A stretch of DNA of 37,386 bases from Myxococcales bacterium (GTDB taxonomy: Bacteria; Myxococcota_A; Polyangia; Polyangiales; JAFGIB01). The DNA is taken from positions 1 through 37,386 of the forward strand of contig JAPPOR010001013.1 in NCBI GenBank assembly GCA_028817905.1, in the 5' to 3' direction. The notes under the pieces are model-generated. The model had not been told where the DNA came from. It saw only the letters and a program-made list of their open reading frames with translations, and did no database searches. The translations under genes and the position numbers were made by a program. Positions 9,822 to 20,229 of this stretch are shown here, piece by piece (position 1 is the stretch's first letter; the number at the start of each line of letters is the position of its first letter).

Positions 9822-12800
9822 CGCATACGCAGACCGATGATGACCTCTTCCGGCAAAGCATCGTGGAGATTCAGCAGCTCCGTAGTGCGCTGAAACAAGC
9901 CCAGAGCGCTTCTAGAGAGCCGATCGCGGTCGTTTCCATGGCCTGTCGCGCACCTGGGGGAATCGTCGACCCTGAGGGGTACTGGGATTTCCTCAAAGCC
10001 GGCGGCGACGCGATCGAGCCCTTTCCAGACCGCTGGAACACTGACGCATTGTACGACGATGACCCTGACGCTACAGGCAAGAGCTACGCACGCATGGGAG
10101 GGTTCCTAGGGGACACGGACCGCTTCGACGCCAGCTTCTTCGGCATATCTCGGCGCGAAGCGACGGCCATGGATCCGCAGCAGAGATTGCTCCTGGAGGC
10201 GTCGTGGGAGGCGCTCGAACGCGCGCGCATCGACCCATCATCCCTCGATGGCTCATCCACGGGCGTATATGTTGGCTCGATGGGTTCAGACTACTGCCGC
10301 AGCATCCAGCTCGAGACGCTCGATGGATACGTTGTGACCGGACAGGCCAGCAGCGTGCTCGCAGGCCGTGTTGCCTACGTGCTCGGCCTACAGGGGCCCG
10401 CCATGGCGGTAGAGACCGCCTGCTCATCGTCGCTGGTCGCATTGCATCTTGCATGCGTCGGCTTGCGGCGTGGCGAGTGCGATTTGGCCCTCGCCGGCGG
10501 CGTCCATGTCATGAACAGCCCAATGATCTTCGTGGAATTCAGCCGGCTGCGAGGGCTCGCAATCGACGGCAAATGCAAGAGCTTCTCAAGCAGTGCGGAC
10601 GGGACTGGCTTGTCCGAGGGCTGCGGCGTGCTGTGCCTCAAGCGACTCTCGGATGCTCAGCGGGACAGCGATCCGATACTAGCAGTCGTGCGCGGGTCTG
10701 CAGTAAATCAAGACGGTCGGAGCCAGGGGTTGACCGCACCCAACGGACCCAGCCAACAACGCGTGATCGAGCGAGCCCTGGACGACGCTGGGCTTCGCCC
10801 GAGCGACATAGACGCTATCGAGGCCCACGGAACCGGTACGGCCCTCGGGGACCCGATCGAGGCGGGGGCCCTTGGCGAGGTGTTTGGTCCGCTTCGGGAC
10901 GGTGGGCGCCCACTCATGCTGGGCTCCTCGAAGTCCAACCTGGGACATACACAAGCCGCCGCTGGTGTCCTCGGCGTCATGAAGATGGTGCTCGCCATGA
11001 TGCACCAACAGTTGCCGAAGACGCTGCATGCGGAGACGCCGAGCGAGCACATCGACTGGCACAGCAGCCGGCTGACCTTGCTCCAGGAGCCACACCCGTG
11101 GCCACGACGGAGCCAGCATGTGCGGCGGGCTGGCGTGTCGTCCTTCGGAGTAAGCGGAACCAACGCCCACATGGTGTTGGAAGAGGCGCCATCGAATCGC
11201 GCAGCAGCTAGCGTCAACACTCAGCCATCGGACGAATCCGCTCGGAGGCCAGCCGAGCTGCAGCCCATCCTGGTTTCGGGACAGACTACCGCGGCACTTG
11301 CAGAAAACGCCGGACGCCTCGCACGACACCTGGACGATGCACGGGACGGCGCGCCGGCGCTGCTCGATCTGGCCTGGTCCCTCGCCGAAACCCGTGGGGC
11401 GCAACCGCAGCGCCTGGCGCTGCTCGCGAGCGATGCTGACGCCAAGCAGGGCTACCCCAAACTTCGCGCCGACCTTCGCGCGTATTCCGAGGACGCACTC
11501 GTGCCGCAGCATGGGCACTTGACACGCCCCAATAGCCGAGGGGGAAAACTGGTCGTGATGTTCACGGGACAGGGGTCTCAACGCGTCGGGATGGGGCGAG
11601 ACCTGTACGGCCACCCAGGCCTCGAGGCGTTCACACAAGCCCTGGACGCGGCTATTTCTGCATGTGATGGGCACCTCAGCGGCTCGCTTAGAGCGGCGAT
11701 GTGGGCGCCCCAAGCGGATGGCGGTGGCCATACTTCACTCGATCGAACGGCCTTCACGCAGCCCGCTCTATTTGCCCTGGAAACGGCACTGTTTCGGCAG
11801 TGGGAGGCATGGGGGTTGAGGCCCGATCTGCTGATGGGGCATTCGGTCGGCGAGCTTGCGGCAGCCCATGTTGCAGGCATCCTCTCCCTTGAGAACGCAG
11901 CCGCGTTGGTCTGCGCGCGTGGGCAGCTGATGGAGAAGCACGCGATCGCTGGAGGCGCCATGGCTTCTGTCGAGGGCTCCGAAAGCGAAGTCCTCCAGGC
12001 CCTTGCCGCCCTGCCCGACGAGCTTCGCCTTGGCGCGGAAATCGCTGCGACGAACGGTCCCAGCGAGACCGTCATCTCAGGGAACCGCGCCTCGGTTGAC
12101 GCCCTGGTCGAGCGGCATAAGGCATCCGGCCGCAGAGCCCGCCGGCTCGCTGTCTCGCATGCATTCCACAGTGCACATATGGATGCGATGCTGTCTAGCT
12201 TCGGTGACGTCGCTGACGCCCTGACCTACGCTTCAGCAACGCTTCCCATTGTCAGCAACGTTTCGGGTGAACTCGCCCCCGCAGGGAGCGGCGAGCTTTC
12301 GAGCGCGAACTACTGGATACGCCATGTTCGCCAAGCCGTCCGCTTCGTCAGTGGCGTCGCCGCAGCAGCGGCGGCAGGCGGCAAGACCTTCCTCGAGTGC
12401 GGGCCCGCTGGCGTGCTCTGCGGCCTGGTCGATGCCTGCTTGAACCCCGGTGGCCAGGCAGGAGTGGGGGCAGCCGCTATACCAACACTGCGCAAGGGTC
12501 GGACCGAGCTTGAGAGTTTGATGAGTGCGGTTGGCGATCTCTACGTACGCAGTCATGGCATCGACTGGCCCCAGTTCTGGGAGGGCAGCCGGGCAAAGCG
12601 CGTCGCCCTGCCGACCTATGCATTCCAACGTAGACGCTTTTGGCGAGATTCGCCGCCAGCGGCGACCAATGTCGGAAGCGCCGGGCTCTCTGCCGTAGCC
12701 CACCCGCTGTTAGGAGCCGCGATGTCGCTAGCAGGAAGCAACGACACCGTTTTCACCGGCCGGCTTTCCTTGGCAGAACTTCCGTGGCTCTCCGATCACA

Positions 12801-14677
12801 CTGTCTTCGAAACCGTGGTGCTGCCGGGCACCGGGCTGCTGGAGCTGGTATTGGCGGCTGGGAGCGCCGCAGGCTGCACCGCCGTTCATGACCTCACGCT
12901 AGCAGCACCCATGGTGCTCCCAAAGGACGGTCCCATCCAGGTGCAAGTCAGGGTCGGCGCTTGTGATGCTCGCGGTCGCAGGGCAGTCTCATTGCACGGG
13001 CGGCAAGCCGGCGACCCCACAGAAGCGTGGGTGGAACACGCCGCGGGCGAACTCGCCGTATACGACACCCCCGCCCCCCTGGCGGACCACCCCTCGCATA
13101 CGTGGCCACCTGCTGGTGCGCAACGTCACGATGTGGAAGCTCTGTACGAGGAGTTCGCGCACAGGGGCCTCGAATACGGCCCGGCCTTTCGGGGCTTGGT
13201 CGAGATCTGGCAGCTCGGCGAGGACTTCTACGGGCGCGCGCTCCTACCTGCGGAGCAAACCAGCGCTGAGTTCGGGGTTCACCCTGCGCTACTGGACGCC
13301 GTGCTTCACCCCCTTGCCCTGCTAGGCTTGGAAAAAGAGTCGAGCCCAGACTCGCTCCTGCTACCCTTTGCCTGGTCTCGCACTGTCCTCCACTCCACTG
13401 GTGCTAGCGAGCTCCGGGCGCGGCTTCGTAGGGTCGGCGACCCTCGCGAAGCCATGGCTGACGTCGTCGTGACGGATCCCCTGGGCAACCCCGTTGTTAC
13501 CATGGAGGGCCTGCAACTCCGCCCTTCGAGCGCCGCGCGAGTGCGAGCGTCCGTGCGCAAGCCCCTGGATCTCTACCACGTAGCCTGGAGGAACGTCGAC
13601 CTGCGCAAAGTGCAACGAAGCAGTTCGTCTCATCGCGGGTACGTGCTGGGGGGCCGCGGTCAGCTGGGTGAACTGCTCGGTGTCGAGTCCATTTCAGACG
13701 CTGCAACACTGCGCCAAGTGCTTGCCGACGGATCTCCGGCACCACAGTGGCTGCTCGTGGACACGACGCACCACCGTCCGGATGACGCAGCGGTACCGTC
13801 TGCGGTGCACCAAGCCCTGGACCACACCCGTGCGGAACTCCAGGCTTTGCTGCAAGCACCCGAGTTGGCCGCGACCGCGCTCGTCTGGGCTACGCGCTCG
13901 GCAGTCACCCTGGGTCTGCAGGAGGCCACCGCAAATCTCGTTGCAGCACCGCTGTGGGGGCTCCTGCGCACCGCACGACAAGAGCATCCCGACCGAACAT
14001 TGCGGCTGCTCGATCTCGAGACCGCCGGCGAGCGCCCGCACCAGATTCTCGAAGCGCTCTTGACGGAGAGGGAGCCCGAGCTCGCCCTGAGAACGGGGAA
14101 ACTGTACGCACCCCGGCTGGTGTCGGTCGCAGATGTGTCTAGCGACGACAACGCGCTACCCAGCTTTAGAGACCACAACGTGCTTGTAACCGGTGGCCTG
14201 GGCGAGCTTGGTCACGTCTTGTCCCACCACCTCGTGCAGGCGTACGGCGTCCAGCACCTGGTGCTGACATCGAGCCGCGGCGAACGGGCACTGCGCTCCG
14301 AAGAGCTCGTCGCCAGCCTCAAACGCTCGGGTGCAAAGACAGTCGAGGTGCTTGCGTGCGACGTGACCAACCGTAAACAGGTCGACGCGCTGCTGAGCAC
14401 TGCCCGCGCCCGTCGCCCACTGGCCGGCGTGTTCCACCTCGCTGGCGTCGTCGATGACTGCCTGCTGCTAGAACTCACCGCGGAGCGCCTTGCGAGAGCC
14501 TTGCAGCCGAAGGTCAACGGGGCTTGGTTTCTACACGAACTGACCCGGGACGACGAGCTAGAAGCGTTTGTTCTGTTCTCTTCTGCATCCGGAGTGCTAA
14601 TGCCGGCCAGAGCAACTATGCGGCTAGCAACACGTTCCTTGACGCTCTTGCGGTCTACCGCCGACAGCAGGGGCTAG
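9818..14677 (+). CDS. PKS/NRPS hybrid, 5' part before a frameshift: KS-AT-DH-KR(N-terminal)
   Basis: Starts at an ATGA overlap with the previous stop, with GAGGTG just upstream. Docking helix (residues 1-33), then KS with Cys202 in ETACSSS and both His intact ([16 protein letters not shown]). AT: Ser676 in GHSVGE and HAFH at 781-784, a malonyl-type signature, unlike the GHSQGE ATs of both neighbours. DH: His994 and Asp1160 present, but the Gly of HxxxGxxxxP is Glu998 ([10 protein letters not shown]). [13 protein letters not shown] motif, catalytic Lys and Ser visible. After FSSASGVL the frame runs into 26 residues unrelated to KRs (MPARATMRL...) and stops. The expected continuation, with the catalytic Tyr, lies in the -1 frame. 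As written, translation gives a protein lacking the end of the KR, the ACP and the whole Cys module. Confidence 0.9.
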   Translation: MTHTQTDDDLFRQSIVEIQQLRSALKQAQSASREPIAVVSMACRAPGGIVDPEGYWDFLKAGGDAIEPFPDRWNTDALYDDDPDATGKSYARMGGFLGDTDRFDASFFGISRREATAMDPQQRLLLEASWEALERARIDPSSLDGSSTGVYVGSMGSDYCRSIQLETLDGYVVTGQASSVLAGRVAYVLGLQGPAMAVETACSSSLVALHLACVGLRRGECDLALAGGVHVMNSPMIFVEFSRLRGLAIDGKCKSFSSSADGTGLSEGCGVLCLKRLSDAQRDSDPILAVVRGSAVNQDGRSQGLTAPNGPSQQRVIERALDDAGLRPSDIDAIEAHGTGTALGDPIEAGALGEVFGPLRDGGRPLMLGSSKSNLGHTQAAAGVLGVMKMVLAMMHQQLPKTLHAETPSEHIDWHSSRLTLLQEPHPWPRRSQHVRRAGVSSFGVSGTNAHMVLEEAPSNRAAASVNTQPSDESARRPAELQPILVSGQTTAALAENAGRLARHLDDARDGAPALLDLAWSLAETRGAQPQRLALLASDADAKQGYPKLRADLRAYSEDALVPQHGHLTRPNSRGGKLVVMFTGQGSQRVGMGRDLYGHPGLEAFTQALDAAISACDGHLSGSLRAAMWAPQADGGGHTSLDRTAFTQPALFALETALFRQWEAWGLRPDLLMGHSVGELAAAHVAGILSLENAAALVCARGQLMEKHAIAGGAMASVEGSESEVLQALAALPDELRLGAEIAATNGPSETVISGNRASVDALVERHKASGRRARRLAVSHAFHSAHMDAMLSSFGDVADALTYASATLPIVSNVSGELAPAGSGELSSANYWIRHVRQAVRFVSGVAAAAAAGGKTFLECGPAGVLCGLVDACLNPGGQAGVGAAAIPTLRKGRTELESLMSAVGDLYVRSHGIDWPQFWEGSRAKRVALPTYAFQRRRFWRDSPPAATNVGSAGLSAVAHPLLGAAMSLAGSNDTVFTGRLSLAELPWLSDHTVFETVVLPGTGLLELVLAAGSAAGCTAVHDLTLAAPMVLPKDGPIQVQVRVGACDARGRRAVSLHGRQAGDPTEAWVEHAAGELAVYDTPAPLADHPSHTWPPAGAQRHDVEALYEEFAHRGLEYGPAFRGLVEIWQLGEDFYGRALLPAEQTSAEFGVHPALLDAVLHPLALLGLEKESSPDSLLLPFAWSRTVLHSTGASELRARLRRVGDPREAMADVVVTDPLGNPVVTMEGLQLRPSSAARVRASVRKPLDLYHVAWRNVDLRKVQRSSSSHRGYVLGGRGQLGELLGVESISDAATLRQVLADGSPAPQWLLVDTTHHRPDDAAVPSAVHQALDHTRAELQALLQAPELAATALVWATRSAVTLGLQEATANLVAAPLWGLLRTARQEHPDRTLRLLDLETAGERPHQILEALLTEREPELALRTGKLYAPRLVSVADVSSDDNALPSFRDHNVLVTGGLGELGHVLSHHLVQAYGVQHLVLTSSRGERALRSEELVASLKRSGAKTVEVLACDVTNRKQVDALLSTARARRPLAGVFHLAGVVDDCLLLELTAERLARALQPKVNGAWFLHELTRDDELEAFVLFSSASGVLMPARATMRLATRSLTLLRSTADSRG
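14594..14604 (+). other. Frameshift site inside a KR domain
   Basis: KR homology switches from frame 2 (...SSASGVL, ending 14599) to frame 1 ([11 protein letters not shown], from 14599). Comparison with the two intact KRs here ([14 protein letters not shown] and [14 protein letters not shown]) predicts Val-Leu-Gly-Asn-Ala-Gly-Gln. The sequence GTGCTAATGCC is four bases short of a codon string such as GTG-CTA-GGG-AAT-GCC, so a 4-base deletion explains both the frame and the missing residue. No slippery X-XXY-YYZ heptamer is present. Whether it is a real mutation or an assembly or sequencing error cannot be told from the window. Confidence 0.85.
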
Positions 14678-17600
14678 TTGGAACCAGCCTCGCCTGGGGG
14701 ATGTGGAAGCAGCAGGGCCTTGGCATGACGGCACATCTCGGCGCCCCAGAGTTGGCCCGGATGGCGCGCCAGGGCTTTGCGCCCATCACACCTGAAGAAG
14801 GGTGCACCCTGCTCGACACAGCCCTCAAGCGGCGCGAACCGACACTCGTTCCGATGCGCATCGAGCTCCAGCGCGTGCAGGGCCCGCATGGCCCCGAACG
14901 GACCTCAGCACCGTTGCTACGCGAGCTGGTCGCCACGCGCATGCTGCGGCCCAGCTCTCTGCCTACAAGCGACGACGGACTCCCAGTCCGCTTGGCCCGA
15001 ATGGCGACCAAAGAGCGCGAAGCCGTGCTCGAAGAGCTGGCAAGAGCCGAAGTCGCACGTGCGCTCGGGATCACCAGCGAGGATGTCTTCGATTCCGAAG
15101 CCACGCTGCTGGAGCTCGGGCTCGACTCGTTGATGGCCCTGGAGCTCCGCAACCGACTCCGGTCACTGACTGGGTTTGAGGCATCGGCCTCCAGGCTCCT
15201 CGAAACCAACATCAGGACGCTGCAGCTCGAACTGATGCAACACGTTTCGGCGGAGCCAACTGAAGCCCGCGAGAAGACTCGCGCGCCGTGGGCGGAGCTT
15301 TCAAGCGAGGACGCGCACGCGCTGTTTCCATTGACACCTATTCAGCAAGCTTACTGGGTAGGCCGCACTGGCGGGGCATCCGCCGGCAAGGATGCGCCCC
15401 GTGTGGCCTGTCACTTCTACGAGGAGTTCGAGTCCAGCGAACTCGATCTTTGCCGTCTCGACCGTGCTTGGCAGCAGGTAATAGCCCGGCACGACGCCTT
15501 GCGACTGGTGTTTACGGAGGACGGCTACCAACGCGTGCTAGCCGAAGTGCCTCCGGCCCCCATTGTTTGCGAGGATCTCCGACCGTTGAGCGAGTCAGAC
15601 CGAGCCGCCCATCTGCAACAGGTCCGAGATGAGCTATCAACCCGATTGCGTCCTGCTACGCAATGGCCGCTCTTTGAGGTGCGAGCGCATCTTCTGCCAC
15701 GCGGGCGACTGCGTCTTCACGTAGACATCGACATGCTGCTGGTCGATGCCAGCAGCATAGACACACTGATGGCCGACTGGCGAGCGTACTACCGCGACCT
15801 TCCACCACCCGAGCTTCCCGAAGACTGCACGTTTCGTGCGTGCGTCCTAGCACAGCACGCTCTTGCCGGCAGTCCTCGGAATCGCGCCGCCATCGAGTAC
15901 TGGAGCGCGCGCCGGCCCGATTTCGCCCCGATACCCGCGCTCCCCATGAACCAAGCCCCCCCCGATGCCGCTACTCGAAGACGCGAAGCAAGACTATCGA
16001 AGGAACACTGGGCGCAGCTCAAGCAGATGGCGCGGCAAAGGGGTATCACGCCTTCCATGGTGCTGTGCTCCGCCTACGCAGAAGTCCTCGCTCGTTGGAG
16101 TGGTGGGGCGCCTTTCTTGCTCAACGTAACGCAGTTCAGCAGGCCACCCGTCCACCCGCGCATCCAAGAAATCACCGGCGAGTTCACCAACGTCGTCTTT
16201 CTTGAATGCAAGCGCCCTGCCGCGACGCCCTTCGCGGCCTGGGCGGACTCGCTTCAGGCACAGATGCGCGGACACCTCGATCACAGCGATGCGATCAATG
16301 GTGTCGAGGTCCTCCGGGCTTGGTCGAATGGATCCGAGCCAATCCTCGCGCCGGTGGTCTTCACGAGCACGCTCGGACTCGGCGCGCACCATGAAGGGTT
16401 GCGCAAGCACGAGCGTGCGCCTGCAGACAGTACCAGTCAAGCGTGGCTGGGCCACGGCATCTTCGGGATCAGCCAGACGCCGCACGTATGGCTGGACCAC
16501 ATCGTCTCGGAGGTCGACGGGTCACTGACATGCACCTGGGACTACGTCTACAGCCGCTTTCCAGAGGGCCTAGTCGACGAAATGCTAGCTGCCTTCGAGG
16601 CTCGCATTGTAAGCCTGGCGCAGAGCGATGGCGCCTGGCACGATCCGAGGCCCGCTTTGCTCGCCCCCGGGCACGAAGAGCGCATCGCTCGTGCCAACGA
16701 CACCTCAAGACCTGTCTCGCACAAGACCCTGCTCGGACTGTTTGTCGAGCAGGTCGTGCAGCAGCCAGATCACCCAGCACTCCTAGACGGCGACCGTTCC
16801 TTTACCTACAAAGCGCTGCACGGCCACGCCAAACGGCTGGGCCGCCGCCTACGTCGTTTGGGCACACAAGGCGGCGACCTGATTGCAGTCGTGATGCACA
16901 AGGGCTGGCAACAGGTCGTCGCAGCGCTCGGGATTCTTCAGGCCGGCTCCGCCTACCTACCTGTGGACGCCGCGCTACCGCCCGAACGACGGAGGCGACT
17001 ACTGGAGCTAGGCCGGGTTTCCGTCGTCGTGACGCAACAACATCTGGACGAAGGCTTCGCATGGCCCGATGGAGTACGTCGCGTGGTTGTCGACACGCCG
17101 CTCGAGCAAAGCGAGGCGCCGCTGGACTTCGGGCCACAACCACAGGATCTGGCGTACGTCATCTTCACCTCCGGCTCTACGGGAGAGCCGAAGGGCGTAA
17201 TGATCAACCATCGGGGAGCGGTCAATACCATCTTGGACATCAACCATCGGTTCTCCATCGGTCCCGCCGACCAGGTTCTCGCTTTGTCATCGCTTTCCTT
17301 CGACCTATCGGTCTACGACATTTTCGGGCTGCTCGCCGCAGGTGGCACGATCGTCATGCCGCAGGTGGGTCAAGCCGTCGACCCCGCCGAGTGGGCGCGT
17401 TGCCTCGAGGGCGTGACGCTCTGGAATACCGTGCCTGCGCTCTTGCAGGTATTGGTCGAGTACGCGGAAGGAAGACCCGACATCGCCGCCCGTATGCGCC
17501 ACCTGCGGGTGGTCCTGTTGAGCGGGGACTGGATTCCTACCGGCTTGCCCGATGCCCTGCGGCGCATCGTTCCAGACGCGCGGATCGTCAGCCTAGGCGG

Positions 17601-20229
17601 CGCTACCGAAGCCTCGATCTGGTCGATACTCTACCCCATCGGAACCATCCCACGTGAGTGGTCGAGCGTGCCATACGGCCTTCCGATGACCAATCAGCGT
17701 TGGCACGTGCTAGATGCTGACCTCGAGCCCTGTCCTACCTGGGTGCCAGGAGAGCTCTACATCGCCGGGGTGGGTCTGGCACTGGGATACTGGTCGAACG
17801 CGGAGGAGACGACGGCACGCTTCTTTCATCATCCACGAACGGGAGAACGCCTGTACCGCACAGGGGACTGGGGCCGGTGGCAGCCTGACGGCAACATCGA
17901 ATTCTTGGGTCGCCGGGATCAGCAGGTAAAGGTCAACGGCTTCCGGGTGGAACTTGGCGAGGTCGAAGCTGTCATCGAGCGTTGCCCCTCGGTGCGACAA
18001 GCAGCCGTGGTCGCGATCGGCGAACGCAAGAAGCGTCTGGTGGCGCACGTTGTACTAGGCGCTGAACATTCTGGCCCACCTGAGCCCCCGGCAGAGCCGT
18101 ACCGTACCGAATGGAGAGAACTCCCAGAGCTTCGGCCAGTCGCCGACCCGGTCCTGCGGCGTTCGCTTTGGAGCAGTTTACCGAACAGACGCTTGGCCGT
18201 GGACGAGCAATCGAAGCGGATCGCCCTCCCGCGCCCCGACGCACAGAGTGCGCCCCAACCGTCCCCCTCGTGTGGTCGGCTTACGGTCGCCTCGCTGGGA
18301 CGCTTGCTAGAGTGTCTCCGTCAAGTCCCCAATGATTTCTCCCCGCTACCGAAGGCCCGTTACGCCTCAGCCGGAAGCACCTATTCGGTTCAACTGCTGG
18401 TGTTTGTAGAGTCGGGAGGGGTCGCAGGGCTCACGCCGGGGAGCTACTACTACCACCCCGTGGAGCACGCCTTGCTCTACCTTTCGGCGCAGACACCCTT
18501 CCGAGCAGCTGGCACGGCTCGGGAAGAGACATCGGCCGGATCACCATCACTCACGCTCCTGTCCGTTGCGCGTACGACTGCTATCGCTCCGCTCTATGGG
18601 GAGCTCAGTGCGCTGTTCTGCGCAATCGAGGCAGGTGCCATGTCAGAGTTGTTGGAGCGTTCAGCAGCATCGCAAGGAGTGCACACTCGGGAGGTGACCG
18701 ACGTGGACACCACGGGGCTGGAAGCGGCGCTCGGCCTTGAACTGACAGACGTGCCGCTACACGCTCTCGCGCTGTCCGAGACTGCCCCTGCGTCGGGCCC
18801 AGACTCCGAAGCGCCGGGCCGCAGTGCCAAAGTACCCCCCCCTTCCGAGGCTGTCCCCGACCCGAAAGCACCAGCTCCGATAGCCGACCCCATAAGGCAG
18901 CTCGAATTCAAGGCGGAGCGACGGGGCCTACGTCCCGCCACGGGCGCGACCCTGGCACTGCCGAGGTCGCCCAATCCGAAGCTTGTAGAGCGCTGGGTCG
19001 CTCGGCGTAGCTTTCGCACCTTCGAAGCTCGCGTCATGGATCTGGAAGCATTGGCTGGACTCCTCAGCACCACACAGACAGACCCAGTCGACAGCCGGTC
19101 GGTCGCCGCCCTACGACCCGTTGATCTATATCTAGCGGTGCACCCCCAACGGGTTCACGATCTGGAAGGTGGTGTCTATCGGTACGACAGCTGGAACCAG
19201 ACCCTGTGCCATACGGCGGACGCTTGGCCGCTCGAAGCCTGGCGCGTGCCGAGTCGCAATCGCGCCATGGTCGAGCAAGCCGCTTTCGTGCTGTTCTTCG
19301 TGGGGCACTTAGACCGCATCGCCCCACTCTACGGCTATCAAAGCGAGTTGCAATGCCGGCTCGAGGTGGGGCGTCTATGCCAACGCCTTGAAGACGCGGC
19401 GCGTCAGCATGCGCTGGGGATTTGCCAATTGGGAGGAGTCGATTTCACGGGCCTGGAACCCGCGCTACGGCTGGTGTCAAGCGACCTGTTCTTGCATTCC
19501 GTGGCTGGCGGTGCAGCAGACTGGTCGGGCATGAGCCGCGGTTGGGCCTTCCTATCCGAGGGTAGGCCCCAGCCGCCAAAGCGCCTTTCCGAGGCCACGT
19601 TACGGGAGCACTGCCGAACTGAGCTTCCGGAGTACATGGTGCCCGGACACTTCGAAGTACACGATGCCCTGCCCTTGACGTCCAACGGAAAGGTCGATCG
19701 AGCCGCGCTGACCAAGCTGCCAGCAGGTACTTCCTCGGACAAGCGCAGGGAACCACCGGAGGTTGGCAGGCCCAACAGTCAGCCCTTGGACCAACGACTG
19801 CTCGCGGTGGTGTCGAAGGTTGCGGCCGAGACCCTGGAAGTACCCGAGATCGGCCAAGGGGTGGCGTTCGCGGACCTGGGCATGGACTCGCTGCTGGCCT
19901 TGCGCTTCAGAGACCGCCTCGAACGGGCACTCGGCCGCATGCTCCCGGCGACGCTCGCCTACGACTACCCGACCGTCGAGAACATGGTGGCCTCGCTAGA
20001 GACAGAAACAAGAGACGCCCCGCTTCCCTGGACTGATGCAGAGATTCGAGAACAACTTGGGCGTGTTCCGATTGCCGTACTCAGGCGCCTGGGCGTGCTA
20101 GACGTGCTCATGTCGGAGGCGCAGGAGCCACGCACGAACGCTGAGCAGACCGACGCTGCGCGCTTGAGCGAACTCGACGACGCATCGTTCCTCGAGCTCG
20201 TGCGAGGCGAGCTGGAGGCCGAAAGATGA
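14599..20229 (+). CDS. PKS/NRPS hybrid, 3' part after the frameshift: KR(C-terminal)-ACP-Cy-A(Ox)-PCP, Cys to thiazole
   Basis: Continuation of the gene beginning at 9818; the frame is open from a TTG at 14524, but homology starts at 14599 and I see no believable start or Shine-Dalgarno. KR Tyr codon 14617-14619 (QSNYAASN). ACP Ser 15127-15129. Cy domain about 15322-16620, with DxxxxDxxS (Asp 15730, Asp 15745, Ser 15754) instead of HHxxxDG, so it makes a thiazoline ring. The adenylation domain (about 16700-18050, motif [11 protein letters not shown]) reads DLYNLSLIWK at the ten specificity positions, the known Cys code. A nitroreductase-like Ox insertion (about 18060-19580) interrupts the A domain before its last motif (SNGKVDR, about 19680). 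PCP Ser 19888-19890. A TDAEI...LLxLxxxE tail is the docking element. Product step: condense Cys, cyclise and oxidise to thiazole. Confidence 0.92.
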   Translation, partial: NAGQSNYAASNTFLDALAVYRRQQGLVGTSLAWGMWKQQGLGMTAHLGAPELARMARQGFAPITPEEGCTLLDTALKRREPTLVPMRIELQRVQGPHGPERTSAPLLRELVATRMLRPSSLPTSDDGLPVRLARMATKEREAVLEELARAEVARALGITSEDVFDSEATLLELGLDSLMALELRNRLRSLTGFEASASRLLETNIRTLQLELMQHVSAEPTEAREKTRAPWAELSSEDAHALFPLTPIQQAYWVGRTGGASAGKDAPRVACHFYEEFESSELDLCRLDRAWQQVIARHDALRLVFTEDGYQRVLAEVPPAPIVCEDLRPLSESDRAAHLQQVRDELSTRLRPATQWPLFEVRAHLLPRGRLRLHVDIDMLLVDASSIDTLMADWRAYYRDLPPPELPEDCTFRACVLAQHALAGSPRNRAAIEYWSARRPDFAPIPALPMNQAPPDAATRRREARLSKEHWAQLKQMARQRGITPSMVLCSAYAEVLARWSGGAPFLLNVTQFSRPPVHPRIQEITGEFTNVVFLECKRPAATPFAAWADSLQAQMRGHLDHSDAINGVEVLRAWSNGSEPILAPVVFTSTLGLGAHHEGLRKHERAPADSTSQAWLGHGIFGISQTPHVWLDHIVSEVDGSLTCTWDYVYSRFPEGLVDEMLAAFEARIVSLAQSDGAWHDPRPALLAPGHEERIARANDTSRPVSHKTLLGLFVEQVVQQPDHPALLDGDRSFTYKALHGHAKRLGRRLRRLGTQGGDLIAVVMHKGWQQVVAALGILQAGSAYLPVDAALPPERRRRLLELGRVSVVVTQQHLDEGFAWPDGVRRVVVDTPLEQSEAPLDFGPQPQDLAYVIFTSGSTGEPKGVMINHRGAVNTILDINHRFSIGPADQVLALSSLSFDLSVYDIFGLLAAGGTIVMPQVGQAVDPAEWARCLEGVTLWNTVPALLQVLVEYAEGRPDIAARMRHLRVVLLSGDWIPTGLPDALRRIVPDARIVSLGGATEASIWSILYPIGTIPREWSSVPYGLPMTNQRWHVLDADLEPCPTWVPGELYIAGVGLALGYWSNAEETTARFFHHPRTGERLYRTGDWGRWQPDGNIEFLGRRDQQVKVNGFRVELGEVEAVIERCPSVRQAAVVAIGERKKRLVAHVVLGAEHSGPPEPPAEPYRTEWRELPELRPVADPVLRRSLWSSLPNRRLAVDEQSKRIALPRPDAQSAPQPSPSCGRLTVASLGRLLECLRQVPNDFSPLPKARYASAGSTYSVQLLVFVESGGVAGLTPGSYYYHPVEHALLYLSAQTPFRAAGTAREETSAGSPSLTLLSVARTTAIAPLYGELSALFCAIEAGAMSELLERSAASQGVHTREVTDVDTTGLEAALGLELTDVPLHALALSETAPASGPDSEAPGRSAKVPPPSEAVPDPKAPAPIADPIRQLEFKAERRGLRPATGATLALPRSPNPKLVERWVARRSFRTFEARVMDLEALAGLLSTTQTDPVDSRSVAALRPVDLYLAVHPQRVHDLEGGVYRYDSWNQTLCHTADAWPLEAWRVPSRNRAMVEQAAFVLFFVGHLDRIAPLYGYQSELQCRLEVGRLCQRLEDAARQHALGICQLGGVDFTGLEPALRLVSSDLFLHSVAGGAADWSGMSRGWAFLSEGRPQPPKRLSEATLREHCRTELPEYMVPGHFEVHDALPLTSNGKVDRAALTKLPAGTSSDKRREPPEVGRPNSQPLDQRLLAVVSKVAAETLEVPEIGQGVAFADLGMDSLLALRFRDRLERALGRMLPATLAYDYPTVENMVASLETETRDAPLPWTDAEIREQLGRVPIAVLRRLGVLDVLMSEAQEPRTNAEQTDAARLSELDDASFLELVRGELEAER
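18060..19590 (+). other. Ox domain inserted in the first Cys adenylation domain, two nitroreductase-like halves
   Basis: This insertion lies between core motif A8 ([12 protein letters not shown]) and A10 (SNGKVDR), as in the epothilone EpoB type. The first half carries [12 protein letters not shown] and [12 protein letters not shown], typical of SagB-type FMN dehydrogenases that oxidise thiazolines. The second half carries RRSFRTF and [11 protein letters not shown], a second copy of the same fold. The Arg-rich flavin motif is clear only in the second half, and the SAGxxY motif only in the first. Confidence 0.75.

Noticed and set aside
14590-14605. Programmed ribosomal frameshift in the KR
   Set aside because: No slippery heptamer is present, and the residue missing relative to sister KRs favours a small deletion.
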